Source of the DNA: Marinobacter sp. Arc7-DN-1
Lineage (GTDB): Bacteria > Pseudomonadota > Gammaproteobacteria > Pseudomonadales > Oleiphilaceae
Assembly (NCBI RefSeq): GCF_003441595.1
Contig: NZ_CP031848.1
Coordinates: 620,001 to 684,000, forward strand
DNA length: 64,000 bases
Reading direction: 5' to 3'
Shown here: positions 36,378 to 46,560 of the stretch, piece by piece
How the letters are laid out: the number at the start of each line of letters is the position of its first letter
How positions within the stretch are numbered: position 1 is the stretch's first letter
Notes under the pieces: model-generated
Told to the model about the DNA's origin: nothing
What the model saw: the letters and a program-made list of their open reading frames with translations, nothing else
Databases searched by the model: none
Made by a program: the position numbers and the translations under genes

Positions 36378-37004
36378 CGCAGGTCATCCATGAAATGTTT
36401 GAAAACTTCTAGAATACGATTAATCATCGCTGGAAATTATTCGGTTCGATAGGTGGGTCAAGGCTATACCCGCCTGCTTCGGAATGGGTCGGCGAGTTTA
36501 TTATTCATATTAAGTAACCGGACCTTATCGATATAATCCCTGTCCCGACCGATGGCTTTCGGCGTGCTATCCCAAAATCCCTGCTGCCCCGACGACTGAC
36601 TCACCGGGTAAAAAGCTGGTTGTCGCGGTATCACCTATTAGGGCCGAGACTACCGTGCAGCTTCCGTACGCCGCGCCAGCCGTGGGAGAAAACCCCACCT
36701 ATCGACTTATCGTACGTATTCCTACCTAGAAATACACGCTATTTTGATGAAATTGGCCTCACGATTCAATTGAGCCCAATTGACAAACCACAAAGTCCTT
36801 GAAATCCCCCTGCAGTTTCCCAAGGGCGCATGCTCAGATGAAACCATCTTACTCAAGCTGCTGTGCATCGGTATACTGCCAGGTTCTGGCCACTTGACTC
36901 ACCCGATCCAGAACCGGATTCTGGCAAAGGTTTTCAGGAGCCTATGATGGCGAGCAGGTCAGTTTTCCGTCGTTTTTAACAACCTTGATATAGGCCGGTT
37001 CCGA
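36378..37004. other. 627-base gap between divergent genes, with an inverted repeat
   Basis: No gene is supported. On + a TATAAT hexamer stands at 36533-36538 without a good -35. TCAATTG-AGCC-CAATTGA (36766-36783) is a perfect 7-bp inverted repeat. I looked for the GEMM c-di-GMP riboswitch, JUMPstart and a sigma-54 -24/-12 pair and saw none. The gap must hold the start signals for the methyltransferase at 36377 and the flippase at 37005. Confidence 0.45.
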
Positions 37005-38468
37005 ATGTCCAGGGTCCTCATCTCCGTAGGAGTCATACAGGTTTTTATTATTCTGACGGGGATGATACGGGCCAAAATCCTGTCCATAGTGCTTGGCCCG
37101 GCAGGTTTTGGGATCATCGCAACGATTGATCAGGTCGTGCTTACCGTCGTGCAGGTAGCCGGGTTCAGCATCCCCTTCTTTTCTATGAAGTTCATGTCAA
37201 GGGCGCATAGCGAGGGAAACCGGCGTTTCCAGACTGTGTTTTCCAGTTTTCTTCGGGGGCTATTCCTGCTCTCCATAATGGTCACCATTCTGGTTATCGG
37301 TATCACCTGGTGGCACCCGGCCCTTCTTGGTGTTGAGCTTGTCCCCTACAAGCTGTTCATTCTTCTCGCACTGCTGAATGTTCCTGCGATGATGCTGGGA
37401 ATCTTTTTCGTTCATACACTGGCCGCGGCCCAGATGACATCGGCAAGTGCAACCCTGAATCTTGTGGTCACGTTCTGTCTAGCATTTGCCGCGAGCAGTG
37501 CCGCCTGGCTTTTCGGTATGGATGGCATTTATATAACTGTGGCCATTACCGGCGTTCTGACCACAATCGGATCTATTTTCTATATCAGGAAGAAGCTGTC
37601 GTTACGTGTGACTGATGCTTCCGCGGGCATCCTCAAGGAGTTGCGACGAAGTCCTGAAATCATTTCCTTTTCCCTGTACGGCCATATGGCTCTGTCGGCC
37701 TACTCGATCACGATGCTGATAGCACGTTATGAGGTTTTTTCGACCATGGGCGAGGCACAGGCCGGATTGCTGCAGGCCCTGTTCGCCATTGCACTTGCCC
37801 TGGGCGCGATATCGGGCCCGCTGAACTACCTCTACCTGACCCCCATTCTGAACCGGAACATTCCGAACGAAGATAAATTCGAGAAAGCTCACGAATTCCA
37901 GAGCCTGATGATCATCATCGTTTTCACGCTTTCCATTCCCTTTTTACTATTCCCCAATCTGGCCCTGACCTTACTCTATTCATCCGAGTTCAGGCCGGCA
38001 TCCGCCCATCTCTACCTGTATGTTTTCTGGCAGAGCCTGTATTTAATTGTCAACGTCTACACACAGCTTCTGATTGGACTCGATGACGTAAGGTTCATCT
38101 CTGTCAGCTCATTGATTTCCTATATTGTCGCCATTGTGCTTGCACCTTACCTGGTTGAACTATTCGGGCTTCCCGGAGCCGCCTTCGCGTTGTCCTTAAG
38201 CGTGTTTTTAAACGGTTTGGTCATCCCGTTCAGACTGGCCGCCAAATTCCGGACAAGCATTCCCTCAGGCCTGTGGATCAGGACAATCATCTGCCTTGGC
38301 GGTATCGTTATAACAGGCCAGATATTCTCGCAACTTGAAGAGTTCTCGGTTACGGGGTTTCTGGCAAGAGTGCTCTATATCGCGTTACTGACTCCCCTGC
38401 TATGGAAATTGCTGCCGGATGAACAAAAGCGGATGATTGCCGACATGATCGGCCGGTTCAGGGCATGA
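37005..38468 (+). CDS. Second Wzx-type polysaccharide flippase
   Basis: 487 residues with about 14 membrane helices, opening SRVLISVGVIQVFIILTGMIRAKILSIVLGPAGFG, which is typical of the O-antigen translocase branch. It is only distantly like the flippase at 19489. It starts the + strand operon of the second polysaccharide locus, implying that this locus makes and exports its own lipid-linked unit. Confidence 0.88.
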   Translation: MSRVLISVGVIQVFIILTGMIRAKILSIVLGPAGFGIIATIDQVVLTVVQVAGFSIPFFSMKFMSRAHSEGNRRFQTVFSSFLRGLFLLSIMVTILVIGITWWHPALLGVELVPYKLFILLALLNVPAMMLGIFFVHTLAAAQMTSASATLNLVVTFCLAFAASSAAWLFGMDGIYITVAITGVLTTIGSIFYIRKKLSLRVTDASAGILKELRRSPEIISFSLYGHMALSAYSITMLIARYEVFSTMGEAQAGLLQALFAIALALGAISGPLNYLYLTPILNRNIPNEDKFEKAHEFQSLMIIIVFTLSIPFLLFPNLALTLLYSSEFRPASAHLYLYVFWQSLYLIVNVYTQLLIGLDDVRFISVSSLISYIVAIVLAPYLVELFGLPGAAFALSLSVFLNGLVIPFRLAAKFRTSIPSGLWIRTIICLGGIVITGQIFSQLEEFSVTGFLARVLYIALLTPLLWKLLPDEQKRMIADMIGRFRA

Positions 38469-38575
38469 GGATTGCTGTTCCTTTTCCGGGCGAGGGTTCC
38501 TGTAGCGATTTATGGACCTGTCGTTTTCGACTATACTTCTTTAACCACGATTCGACGAGATAGGGAATATCCGGC

Positions 38576-39583
38576 ATGTCTGATACAGCCACGATGATCT
38601 GGCGTTGCCCCACTTGCCACGGCTCGCTGGGCGTAATTGACACGAATCTGCGTTGCGAGTCCTGCCAGGCGCACTACCCTGTCATTGACGGCATTCCCGA
38701 TCTGCGCGTGGCGCTGGATTGCTGGATTGATCTGGACGAGGACCGCAAGAGAGCCCGGGAGGCGGCTGACCGGGTCGAACGTGACGGGCTCGAGGCCTCC
38801 ATCCACCATATTTTTCGCTCCAGCCGCGGCATGGATGAACGAAAAGCCGGTTACCGTACTCGCCAGGTACTCGCCGGTGTTGGAAAATGTCAATCCCAAT
38901 GCTCGGACTGGTTACGGCCCGCCCTTGAAGCCGATGGCGTCATCCTGGAAATCGGATGTGGCCCCGGTCAAATGATGGCCGCGGCAGCCAGCCTGGGGCA
39001 TGAGATAACAGGGATTGATGTTTCCATGGAATGGCTGGTGATCGCCCGGCATCTGGCTGAGCACTACGGCGGCAGCCCCAAACTGGCCGCCGGTTTTGCA
39101 GAACGATTGCCGCTGGCCGACAATTCGGTCGCTGCCATTGTTTCGCTGGATGTCATCGAACATGTTGGTGATCAGGATGCGTATGTGAGCGATCTCAGGC
39201 GCGTGCTGAAGCCGGGCGGATTTTTCGCGCTGTCGACCCCGAATCGTTTCAGTCTCTCGCCAGAGCCGCATGTCAATGTCTGGGGGGTTGGCTATTTGCC
39301 CCGGCCGCTACAGGCCCGTTACGTGAAACTTGTCAGGAACCAGCCCTATACATTTACCCGTCTGCTGAGTGTCTGGGAAACGAAAAGGCTGTTTTCCGGG
39401 GCAAGGGGTTTCGACGCCAGAGTCGTGTTTCCGGCTATTCCGGAGCATGAACTTTCGGGCTTCACCAGCTCCAGGAAAAGACTGGCGCTTATCTACAATT
39501 GGTTGGTTGGGATACCACTGACGAAACTGTTCCTGCCGTTTTTCGGTGCCTATTACCGTGTATGGGGCAACATCAAAAATTGA
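38576..39583 (+). CDS. Zinc-ribbon SAM-dependent methyltransferase
   Basis: 335 residues. An N-terminal Trm112-like zinc ribbon (C11, C14, C27, C30 in CPTCHG...LRCESCQAHYPVIDGIPDL) precedes a class I methyltransferase (VILEIGCGPGQMMAAA, GIDVSMEWL, SLDVIEHVGDQDAY, RRVLKPGG). It shares this layout and much of its C-terminal region with the protein encoded at 46557. It is likely to methylate a sugar in the polysaccharide pathway; the substrate is unknown. Confidence 0.85.
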   Translation: MSDTATMIWRCPTCHGSLGVIDTNLRCESCQAHYPVIDGIPDLRVALDCWIDLDEDRKRAREAADRVERDGLEASIHHIFRSSRGMDERKAGYRTRQVLAGVGKCQSQCSDWLRPALEADGVILEIGCGPGQMMAAAASLGHEITGIDVSMEWLVIARHLAEHYGGSPKLAAGFAERLPLADNSVAAIVSLDVIEHVGDQDAYVSDLRRVLKPGGFFALSTPNRFSLSPEPHVNVWGVGYLPRPLQARYVKLVRNQPYTFTRLLSVWETKRLFSGARGFDARVVFPAIPEHELSGFTSSRKRLALIYNWLVGIPLTKLFLPFFGAYYRVWGNIKN

Positions 39584-39623
39584 AAGACACCCTGACTGCC
39601 AGTCAATCAAGGACGACACCAGA

Positions 39624-41246
39624 ATGACACCACGACTGCGACGGCATTACTCAAATCCATTTCTCGCGAATCGCCCATGGCAGCCTGCCATCGCGCAATG
39701 GATAGACCATCCCGCAGCTGTTCCGCTGGCCATTCTGGCCCTTGCGGTTTTTTACCTTGTCACGTTGGTGAAAGGGCAGAACTGGAGCGGCGATTTCAGC
39801 CTCTATATTCTTCACGCCCAAAACCTGGTGGAGGGCAGGCATTATCTCGATACCGGTTACCTGTTGAACCCGGTTTCAAAATTCGTCGGGCCCTACGGTT
39901 ACCCCCCTGTTTTCCCGTTACTGCTTGCTCCGGTGTATGCCTTGTACGGCCTCGACCTGGAGGCGCTGAAATGGGTTGGCGTTCTCTCCTTCGGCTTGTC
40001 GTTATGGCTGGCGGCCAAGGTATTCGAGCTCCGCCTTGAGCGACGCTTTGTTTTTTTTCTTGTGCTTGTTGTCGGCCTAAACCCCTACATCTGGGATTTC
40101 ACCAACCTTATCCGCGCCGATTTCACCTTCATGGTGTTCTGTTATCTCTCGCTTTTGCTGATGCTGCGTTTTCTCGCCGGCGACCCGGGCAGGCCTCAGA
40201 CTCCCGGCAGACAAATAACGGCGGGCGTCCTGATTGGTCTCTCCATGTACCTGGCATTCGGCGCCCGTGAAATCGGTGTTGTCCTGCCACTGACACTGCT
40301 GACGTACGACATTGTGTGCAGGCGGCGGATCTCGCTGCTGAGCATCGTTGCCCTGGGGATTTTCGCAATATTGGCCTGGTTGCAGAGCCTCTGGTTTTCA
40401 GCCTCTTTTGTCCCCGGGCATTTTGAGGAGAACCTGAAACACCTGACTGACAAATACTCCTCGCCCGCTGGGCTGAATCACCTGAGCTTTGTGGATCTTG
40501 ATCCACGAAATATCCTGGAGCGGATTATCGGTTATCGGTGGGCATTACAGGGCTTCTGGCCCCCCTCCTCCAGCGCCTTCATCAACACATTGAATGAGCT
40601 GCTGTTCAACCTGTTCAGCCTGCTCGCTATTGGTGGCTATATTCTGGCGCTGCTTTGCAGAATAACGGTCGTGGAAATCTTTCTTGCCGGATATATCGCG
40701 GTACTGTTGCTTTTCGGTGCCGCTCCGACCATACGCTACCTGACCCCCATATTCCCTTTTTTCCTGTATTACGGATTTCTTTTTTGCCAGGAGACAATTT
40801 TTCCTCATCTGCCGAGGCTGAAATACCTTGTGGCCGGAGGGTATTTCCTGCTTCTGGCGACTATCAGTTTACCGGTCATGACCAACATGGAGTATCCGCA
40901 GCTGGAGCGCGGTATTACCCATCCGGATGCAGAAGCCATGTTCCGATTTATCAGGGAAGAGACCAGGCAAGACGATACCATTGTTTTCATCAAGCCCAGG
41001 ATTATGGCGTTGATGACTGGCCGCAACAGCGCGACATGGCCATCGAGGAGATACAGCAGTCCTGAGTCCATGAACGACTTCTTCGAAGCCGTGGGCGCCG
41101 ATTACTACGTTGACATGAACCTCGCTGCGTGGATGCTCCCACTTACCCATTCGGAGCGCCCAAGCAACTGTTTCAGCCCGGCTTTCAAAAACGACTACTT
41201 CGTTGTTTACCGTTACGGCAAAAGATACTGCCCGGAGCTGGAGTGA
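39624..41246 (+). CDS. ArnT/GT39-like membrane glycosyltransferase
   Basis: 540 residues from ATG 39624 (MTPRLRRHYSNPF), preferred because AAGGA lies about nine bases upstream. The upstream in-frame ATG at 39546 lies within the methyltransferase gene. There are about 12 membrane helices, with the first periplasmic loop NWSGDFSLYILHAQNLVEGRHY holding the acidic residues expected in GT-C enzymes, and a C-terminal soluble region from about 440. It would add a sugar from a polyprenyl phosphate donor on the periplasmic face. Confidence 0.8.
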   Translation: MTPRLRRHYSNPFLANRPWQPAIAQWIDHPAAVPLAILALAVFYLVTLVKGQNWSGDFSLYILHAQNLVEGRHYLDTGYLLNPVSKFVGPYGYPPVFPLLLAPVYALYGLDLEALKWVGVLSFGLSLWLAAKVFELRLERRFVFFLVLVVGLNPYIWDFTNLIRADFTFMVFCYLSLLLMLRFLAGDPGRPQTPGRQITAGVLIGLSMYLAFGAREIGVVLPLTLLTYDIVCRRRISLLSIVALGIFAILAWLQSLWFSASFVPGHFEENLKHLTDKYSSPAGLNHLSFVDLDPRNILERIIGYRWALQGFWPPSSSAFINTLNELLFNLFSLLAIGGYILALLCRITVVEIFLAGYIAVLLLFGAAPTIRYLTPIFPFFLYYGFLFCQETIFPHLPRLKYLVAGGYFLLLATISLPVMTNMEYPQLERGITHPDAEAMFRFIREETRQDDTIVFIKPRIMALMTGRNSATWPSRRYSSPESMNDFFEAVGADYYVDMNLAAWMLPLTHSERPSNCFSPAFKNDYFVVYRYGKRYCPELE

Positions 41247-41334
41247 CTGAGTCCTTTGGAATACACACCTGCCCTGAGGGCAGCGGAACCGGCCGGCGCC
41301 AACCGTCCAACGTTCACCAGATGCGGGGATAATT

Positions 41335-42597
41335 GTGCGACTCTGTATGGTGACCACCTTCTACCCGCCATACAACTTTGGTGGGGACGGCATATTTGTC
41401 CGGGAACTGGCCCTCTCACTGGCCAGGCTTGGGCACTACGTGCGCGTTATCCATTGCGAGGATGCTTACCGGCTCAATGCGAACTCAAGCGATCCGGGGC
41501 TCCCCCAGCGATACAACGATCAGGGCGTAGACGTATGCCGGCTGAAAAGCTCCATGGGCCCACTATCTCCCTTGTTGACCCAGCAACTCGGGCATCCCGG
41601 CCTGAAAACCGGCGCCCTTGTCGAGCTGCTCAAGGACGATTTTGATGTTATCAATTATCACAATATTTCGCTGATTGGCGGGCCTGCCGTACTCTCTCTG
41701 GGCAATGCCCCGGTAAAGCTCTATACCCTGCATGAACACTGGCTGGTGTGTGCTACCCATATATTCTGGAAAAATGGCGTCAGGCGTTGTGACTCCCGCC
41801 AGTGCCTGCAATGTTGTTTACGTTCTGGCATACCGCCCCAGATCTGGCGATACACAGGCCTGACGAAGCGTCATCTCGAAAAGATTGATTGCCTGATTGC
41901 ACCCAGTCAATTCACTGCGGACCAGCACCAGCAACTCTATCCCGGCGTCCCGATTCGCATTATCCCGCTTTACTCACGGCTGGAGCCATCGAAGGAAATA
42001 ACTGGCACAAGGAACGATCAGGGACCTCCCTGCTTCGTCTACAGCGGTCGCATCACCGCATCCAAGGGCGTGGAATCCTTGCTTGAAACCTTCACGACAC
42101 TGGAGGATTACCAGCTGATACTTGCCGGTGAAGGTGATGCCCTGCCGCGTTTAAAGGAGCGTTTCGCCCGGTATCCGAATATCCATTTTGCCGGCAGGCT
42201 TAATGAAACGTCCCTGATCCAGCTCTACAGCAATGCCACGGCACTGCTCTTTCCGTCGCTTGCGCCCGAGACATTCGGCTTGACGGCGGTTGAGGCCATG
42301 GCCTGTGGCACTCCGGCGATTGTCAGGGATGCCGGTGGCTGCGCGGAAATCATCGAAACAACCAGAGCCGGTTTTGTTTATCGGCAGGACAGTGAGCTTC
42401 CTGCCTTGCTGCACCGGATCGTCCGGGAGCCGGGTTTGCGTCAGCGGTTGTCAGAGCTGGCCCAGAGCGGAAGCCGGAAACTCTACACCCGTCAGCGGTA
42501 CCTGGATGATTATCTGGCCGTGATTGATGAACTGCGAAGCAGCCGCGGAACAGCAGGCGAGCAGCACTCCAGGACACTTCAGGGTCATGACCGATGA
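41335..42597 (+). CDS. GT4 family glycosyltransferase
   Basis: 420 residues from GTG 41335. GT-B marks are FYPPYNFGGDGIFVRELALSLARLGH at the N-terminus, FVYSGRITASKGVESLL, and LLFPSLAPETFGLTAVEAMACGTPAIVRDAGG near the C-terminus. A cysteine-rich insert (CDSRQCLQCCLRSG, about 148-161) may bind metal. It overlaps the next gene by 4 bases (ATGA). Confidence 0.9.
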   Translation: MRLCMVTTFYPPYNFGGDGIFVRELALSLARLGHYVRVIHCEDAYRLNANSSDPGLPQRYNDQGVDVCRLKSSMGPLSPLLTQQLGHPGLKTGALVELLKDDFDVINYHNISLIGGPAVLSLGNAPVKLYTLHEHWLVCATHIFWKNGVRRCDSRQCLQCCLRSGIPPQIWRYTGLTKRHLEKIDCLIAPSQFTADQHQQLYPGVPIRIIPLYSRLEPSKEITGTRNDQGPPCFVYSGRITASKGVESLLETFTTLEDYQLILAGEGDALPRLKERFARYPNIHFAGRLNETSLIQLYSNATALLFPSLAPETFGLTAVEAMACGTPAIVRDAGGCAEIIETTRAGFVYRQDSELPALLHRIVREPGLRQRLSELAQSGSRKLYTRQRYLDDYLAVIDELRSSRGTAGEQHSRTLQGHDR

Positions 42598-43496
42598 AAG
42601 ACCAGCCAAGTGCTTCCGAACCACTGCTCATGATTGCCATCGCTTCCAGCAGTACACAGGGCGATCACGCCGGCCTTCTTGAAAGCCTGGCAAGCGCCGG
42701 ATTGTTGAACCAGCCCGACATCAGGGTATGTATTGCACTGGCAGACGAGCAGGCCATGGATAGCCCGGCCGACAACCTGTCGCTGTTCAGAGTTTCCAGC
42801 CGCACGCCTTTTTTTGAACAGTATGCGACTATCATCCAACAGACCGGCAGCCGCTATATCGCTCTATTGGATGCCTCCTGCCCGCCCACGGAAGGGTGGC
42901 TTCGTGCAGTACGCCAGATGATGCGGAACAAGACGCCGGTGTTTTATGGCCCGGTCAACAGTGGCTGGCCTGGCAAGGATTCCCGCAACATCGGTTATCT
43001 GATCGAATACGCCCAATTCCGGGAGCCTCTCGACCCGGCGTTGCCGGAATACCCGGGCAACAATATCGCGTTCCGGCGTGATTTGCTCCGAGAGGTCCCC
43101 CTCGTGGGCTCGGGTTTTCAGAAAACCTTTTTCCTGCGCCAGGTGCGGGATAAGCTGGGCATCACACCCGCAGCATGCAACGACATGGCCGTAATCTATC
43201 GAAAGCAGTATTCATGGAGTTATTACCTGCGCAGGCGCTACCATCACGGTCGCCTCTATGGCGCAAGCCACGCCGAAATACTGGGTTATCGCCGCCTCCT
43301 CTACGCGGTTGGAATAGTCATACTCCCCCTGCTCCGATATAGTCGTATACTGCGAGCGTCAAGTCGGGCGCCAGCGCTGTCAGGGAATGTGATGCGGTTT
43401 TCCGTTCCCATTCTGATATCCGAGTGTGCCTGGTCCATGGGAGAGTGTGCCGGTTATATCGCTGGTGCCCCGGACGACGGGGTGTTTCTGGATTAG
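42594..43496 (+). CDS. Degenerate GT2-like protein, family member 1
   Basis: 300 residues. The fold resembles GT2 (nucleotide-binding half with CIALADE, then YIALLDASCPPTEGWLRAV where GT2 enzymes have DxD), but the metal motif reads DAS. The middle has GNNIAFRRDLL, the acceptor-type motif, then RRRYHHGRLYGASHA and two C-terminal hydrophobic segments ending ECAWSMGECAGYIAG. Three related genes follow at 43520, 49865 and 51944. The reaction, if any, is unknown. Confidence 0.7.
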   Translation: MKDQPSASEPLLMIAIASSSTQGDHAGLLESLASAGLLNQPDIRVCIALADEQAMDSPADNLSLFRVSSRTPFFEQYATIIQQTGSRYIALLDASCPPTEGWLRAVRQMMRNKTPVFYGPVNSGWPGKDSRNIGYLIEYAQFREPLDPALPEYPGNNIAFRRDLLREVPLVGSGFQKTFFLRQVRDKLGITPAACNDMAVIYRKQYSWSYYLRRRYHHGRLYGASHAEILGYRRLLYAVGIVILPLLRYSRILRASSRAPALSGNVMRFSVPILISECAWSMGECAGYIAGAPDDGVFLD

Positions 43497-43519
43497 AGAT
43501 AACAGGGAGAGGTTCTACA

Positions 43520-44455
43520 TTGAGTCACATGCAAAACGAAAAGGACAGGGACGTTACCTATTCCGTCGTCATCGGCCGGGTGAGCACGGAAGATGACGAA
43601 CGAATACTGGAAACTCTTGAGTCCCTTTACAAACAGGATGAAGCTCCATCACTGGAAGTGCTGCTTGCTGATCGAATCAGCGATCATGTTTCACAGCGGA
43701 TTCGCAGCGAGTATCCGGACGTGACGATCATCGAATGTCCATCGACAACGGACCTTCCCACCATGCGCACACTGGCGACGAAGCAGGCAACGGGAGATTT
43801 CGTGCTGGTGACCGAAGATCACTGCGTGCCGCCCCGGGACTGGCTAAAGCAGTTTGCCCGGGCATTTGCCGAACACCCCGAGGCTTCCGCAATTGGCGGC
43901 AGTGTGGTTAATGGCGTAACGGATACAGCTCTCGACTGGGCCACCTTCCTGTGTGAATACGCGCCCATGTCTCCCCCGATCGAGAGCGGACCCACCCCAA
44001 ACCTTGCGGGCATGAATGTCGCCTACCGGCGCGAGATTTTCGAGGAGGTGGACGAGCAGATACTGACATCGGGATTCTGGGAAACCACCTTGCACCCCTT
44101 GTTGCACAAACGGGGGCACATCCTTGTTGCCGACGACAAGGTGCGTATTTTTCACTGCAAGAAATTCAGTCTTGGTCTGTTCCTGAGGCAGCGGTTTGTC
44201 TATTCAAGGTACTATGCAGGGATACGTTTCGCCTCCGGGCAGAAAGCGAAGCGACTGACATACGCAATGGCATCGGTCGTCCTGCCGCCGCTGCTAACGT
44301 TCCGGTTTTTTCAGAACGCGCGCCATAAGGCCAGTGTCCGTTCCCACCTGGCTGAGGCCGCGCCTTATTTAATGTTGTTTTATCTTGTCTGGGGTGTTGG
44401 GGAAGCCTGGGGCTACCTGTTTGGGCCACGGGATGCCCTGCAAGAGATCGAATAG
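43520..44455 (+). CDS. Degenerate GT2-like protein, family member 2
   Basis: 311 residues. TTG 43520 follows GGGAGAGG by seven bases and is the best start; ATG 43529 is an alternative. The expected DxD position reads VLVTEDHCVPPRDWLKQ. Further on stand GMNVAYRREIF, RQRFVYSRYYAGIRFA and the C-terminal hydrophobic YLVWGVGEAWGYLFG. It is related to members 1, 3 and 4. It is the last gene of the + operon before a convergent terminator. Confidence 0.72.
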   Translation: MSHMQNEKDRDVTYSVVIGRVSTEDDERILETLESLYKQDEAPSLEVLLADRISDHVSQRIRSEYPDVTIIECPSTTDLPTMRTLATKQATGDFVLVTEDHCVPPRDWLKQFARAFAEHPEASAIGGSVVNGVTDTALDWATFLCEYAPMSPPIESGPTPNLAGMNVAYRREIFEEVDEQILTSGFWETTLHPLLHKRGHILVADDKVRIFHCKKFSLGLFLRQRFVYSRYYAGIRFASGQKAKRLTYAMASVVLPPLLTFRFFQNARHKASVRSHLAEAAPYLMLFYLVWGVGEAWGYLFGPRDALQEIE

Positions 44456-44488
44456 CGGCACGGGATTCGGGCAATAATTTCGTGCCGC
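44455..44488. terminator. Hairpin between convergent genes
   Basis: GCGGCACG (44455-44462) and CGTGCCGC (44481-44488) are perfect 8-bp arms around an 18-base loop, in the 39-base gap between two convergent genes. It can end both transcripts. Confidence 0.6.
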
Positions 44489-44494
44489 GGCGCA

Positions 44495-45448
44495 TTACAG
44501 ATCGGGGTTCTCGGCCAAAAGCTCTTCAAAATAGGCTATCGTTTTTGTCAGCCCTTCCTTTAATTCAATCGTTGGTTGCCAACCCAGTTCGGTTCTGGCT
44601 TTGGTGATATCCGGACAGCGTTGCCTGGGGTCGTCCTGAGGCAGCGGCAGGTAGTTGATGCGCGACCCTGAGCCGGTAAGATCAATGACATGTTCCGCCA
44701 ACTGTTTGATCGTAAACTCATTCGGATTGCCCAGGTTGGTGGGGCCAATGATGTCATCCGGCGTTCGCATCATCCTGACAAAGCCATCAATCAAATCATC
44801 GCAGTAGCAGAATGATCGCGTCTGACTGCCGTCACCGTAGATGGTGATAGCTTCATTCTTCAGAGCCTGCATAATAAAATTCGAAACAACCCGCCCGTCG
44901 TGGGGATGCATACGGGGACCGTAAGTATTGAAGATCCGAACAATCTTAATGCCCAGTTGATGTTCTTTCCGGTAATCCATGAATAGGGTTTCAGCGCAAC
45001 GCTTGCCTTCGTCATAGCACGAACGCGGACCTATCGGGTTAACATTGCCCCAATAGTCTTCCGTTTGCGGATGAACCGTGGGATCGCCATAGACTTCGCT
45101 TGTGGACGCCTGCAATATTCGGGCGCCAATGCGTTTGGCAAGGCCAAGCATATTGGTGCTGCCATTGACATTAACCTTGGTGGTCTGCGTAGGGTCCCGT
45201 TGGTAATGAACCGGACTGGCGGGGCAAGCCAGGTTATAGATTTCATCGGCCTCCAGGTAGAGCGGAAAGCAGATGTCATGGCGGATAACCTCAAAATAGG
45301 GGTTATCCAGCAAATGGATAATATTGCGCTTTTGCCCGGTGAAGAAGTTGTCAACGCAGATAACTTCATGGCCTTCACCTAGAAGGCGCTCACAAAGATG
45401 GCTACCGAGAAACCCTGCTCCACCCGTTACAATGACCCTGTTTTTCAT
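44495..45448 (-). CDS. UDP-glucuronate decarboxylase (UDP-xylose synthase)
   Basis: 317 residues, extended SDR. Hallmarks are [10 protein letters not shown] (9-18), the UXS-specific [24 protein letters not shown], the catalytic Y145-x3-K149 (CYDEGKR) and [18 protein letters not shown]. The enzyme converts UDP-glucuronate to UDP-xylose, giving a pentose donor for the polysaccharide. A related 4,6-dehydratase is less likely given the exact UXS signatures. UDP-glucose dehydrogenase is not in the window. Confidence 0.92.
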   Translation of the reverse strand: MKNRVIVTGGAGFLGSHLCERLLGEGHEVICVDNFFTGQKRNIIHLLDNPYFEVIRHDICFPLYLEADEIYNLACPASPVHYQRDPTQTTKVNVNGSTNMLGLAKRIGARILQASTSEVYGDPTVHPQTEDYWGNVNPIGPRSCYDEGKRCAETLFMDYRKEHQLGIKIVRIFNTYGPRMHPHDGRVVSNFIMQALKNEAITIYGDGSQTRSFCYCDDLIDGFVRMMRTPDDIIGPTNLGNPNEFTIKQLAEHVIDLTGSGSRINYLPLPQDDPRQRCPDITKARTELGWQPTIELKEGLTKTIAYFEELLAENPDL

Positions 45449-45513
45449 GCTACCCGCCCACTTGTTTGAATCTTGTTGCGCACCTTGATTCCGTTGTCGA
45501 GCCCAACTCGCTT

Positions 45514-46560
45514 TTAGCCCGGCCGGTCCAAAACTACAAAATTACGGTCCCTGTCGCTCTCATACACGGCATTTGGTATTGCTATGCTGCGAAGGCCATC
45601 TTCCGCTGTCGCGATAGCGCCTGCTGGCCCACCGCTCGCCAGGCTGACGAAATCGTGGAACTCCTCGACAAAGGTCTGCACAACGGTCGATTGCCAGCCC
45701 TTGAATTTTTCCCGGAAAATGGCGGGTATATAGAAGTTTCTCTTCTTATGGGCCTGCCCCCCTGGTTTGTCCATCGTAATGATGGTCGAGCTCATCGGGG
45801 CGTAATAAGCGCGAGCCATGCCGAGATCGCCGTAGGCTTCAACGTAGAAGTGATAGCCTTTCCATTCAGTCCAGCTACTATGGAGACTTCCCATGATGCC
45901 GGACTGAGTGCGCAGGTGGACAAAGGCGTTATCTTCGGTGCGGTCAAGTTGCCAGGTTTTTGTGCTGGTCATGCCCGACACATCGCTTACCCTGTCGTCC
46001 ATCAGGTAACAGATCAAGTCCAGGGTATGGATGCCGTTATCCATGAGCGTGCCACCACCCATCTTATCCTTGTCGTACATCCATTCCGATTTGAATTCGG
46101 ACAGGCCGGTATGCCCGGCGTAACCTTTGACATAACGTAACGTGCCCAAAGCCCCGCTCTGGATGGCAGCTTTCACTTCCTTGATGGCCGCGAAATAGCG
46201 ATGGTTAAAACCGACAGTCAACAGTTTTCCGCAGCGCTTGGCTGTTTCAACCATCTGCTCACAGTCCGCAAGCGAGCTGGCCATCGGTTTTTCCACGATT
46301 ACGTGTTTACCGTTTTCCAGTGCGGTCAGCGCAAGATCTTTGTGAAAGTGGGTGGGTGTAGAAATGATGATCGCATCGCAAGCATCTGACTTCAGGAGCT
46401 GTTCTGCGTCTTTGAACACACTGACATGACCAGGCAGCTTGGCCAGGGCCGCTGAATCAAGGTCGAAGGCGGCTGTCAGTTCACATTCAGTGGACACCTC
46501 AAGGGCCTGTTTACGCACCTCGCCAATACCGCCAAGCCCTATAAGTCCAAAGCGCATCAT
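45514..46560 (-). CDS. Gfo/Idh/MocA oxidoreductase 1
   Basis: 348 residues with an N-terminal Rossmann fold ([16 protein letters not shown]), the EKPMASS motif (E90-K91-P92) and [16 protein letters not shown] carrying the acid and histidine of the active site. It oxidises or reduces a ring carbon of a (nucleotide) sugar with NAD(P). It overlaps the zinc-ribbon methyltransferase upstream by 4 bases, suggesting a shared product. Confidence 0.88.
   Translation of the reverse strand: MMRFGLIGLGGIGEVRKQALEVSTECELTAAFDLDSAALAKLPGHVSVFKDAEQLLKSDACDAIIISTPTHFHKDLALTALENGKHVIVEKPMASSLADCEQMVETAKRCGKLLTVGFNHRYFAAIKEVKAAIQSGALGTLRYVKGYAGHTGLSEFKSEWMYDKDKMGGGTLMDNGIHTLDLICYLMDDRVSDVSGMTSTKTWQLDRTEDNAFVHLRTQSGIMGSLHSSWTEWKGYHFYVEAYGDLGMARAYYAPMSSTIITMDKPGGQAHKKRNFYIPAIFREKFKGWQSTVVQTFVEEFHDFVSLASGGPAGAIATAEDGLRSIAIPNAVYESDRDRNFVVLDRPG

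Noticed and set aside
36378..37004. Possible c-di-GMP riboswitch or JUMPstart before the flippase
   Set aside because: Neither the GEMM core nor the JUMPstart octamers could be found by reading both strands.
45466..46140. 224-codon + frame
   Set aside because: It is antisense to a Gfo/Idh gene with intact motifs.
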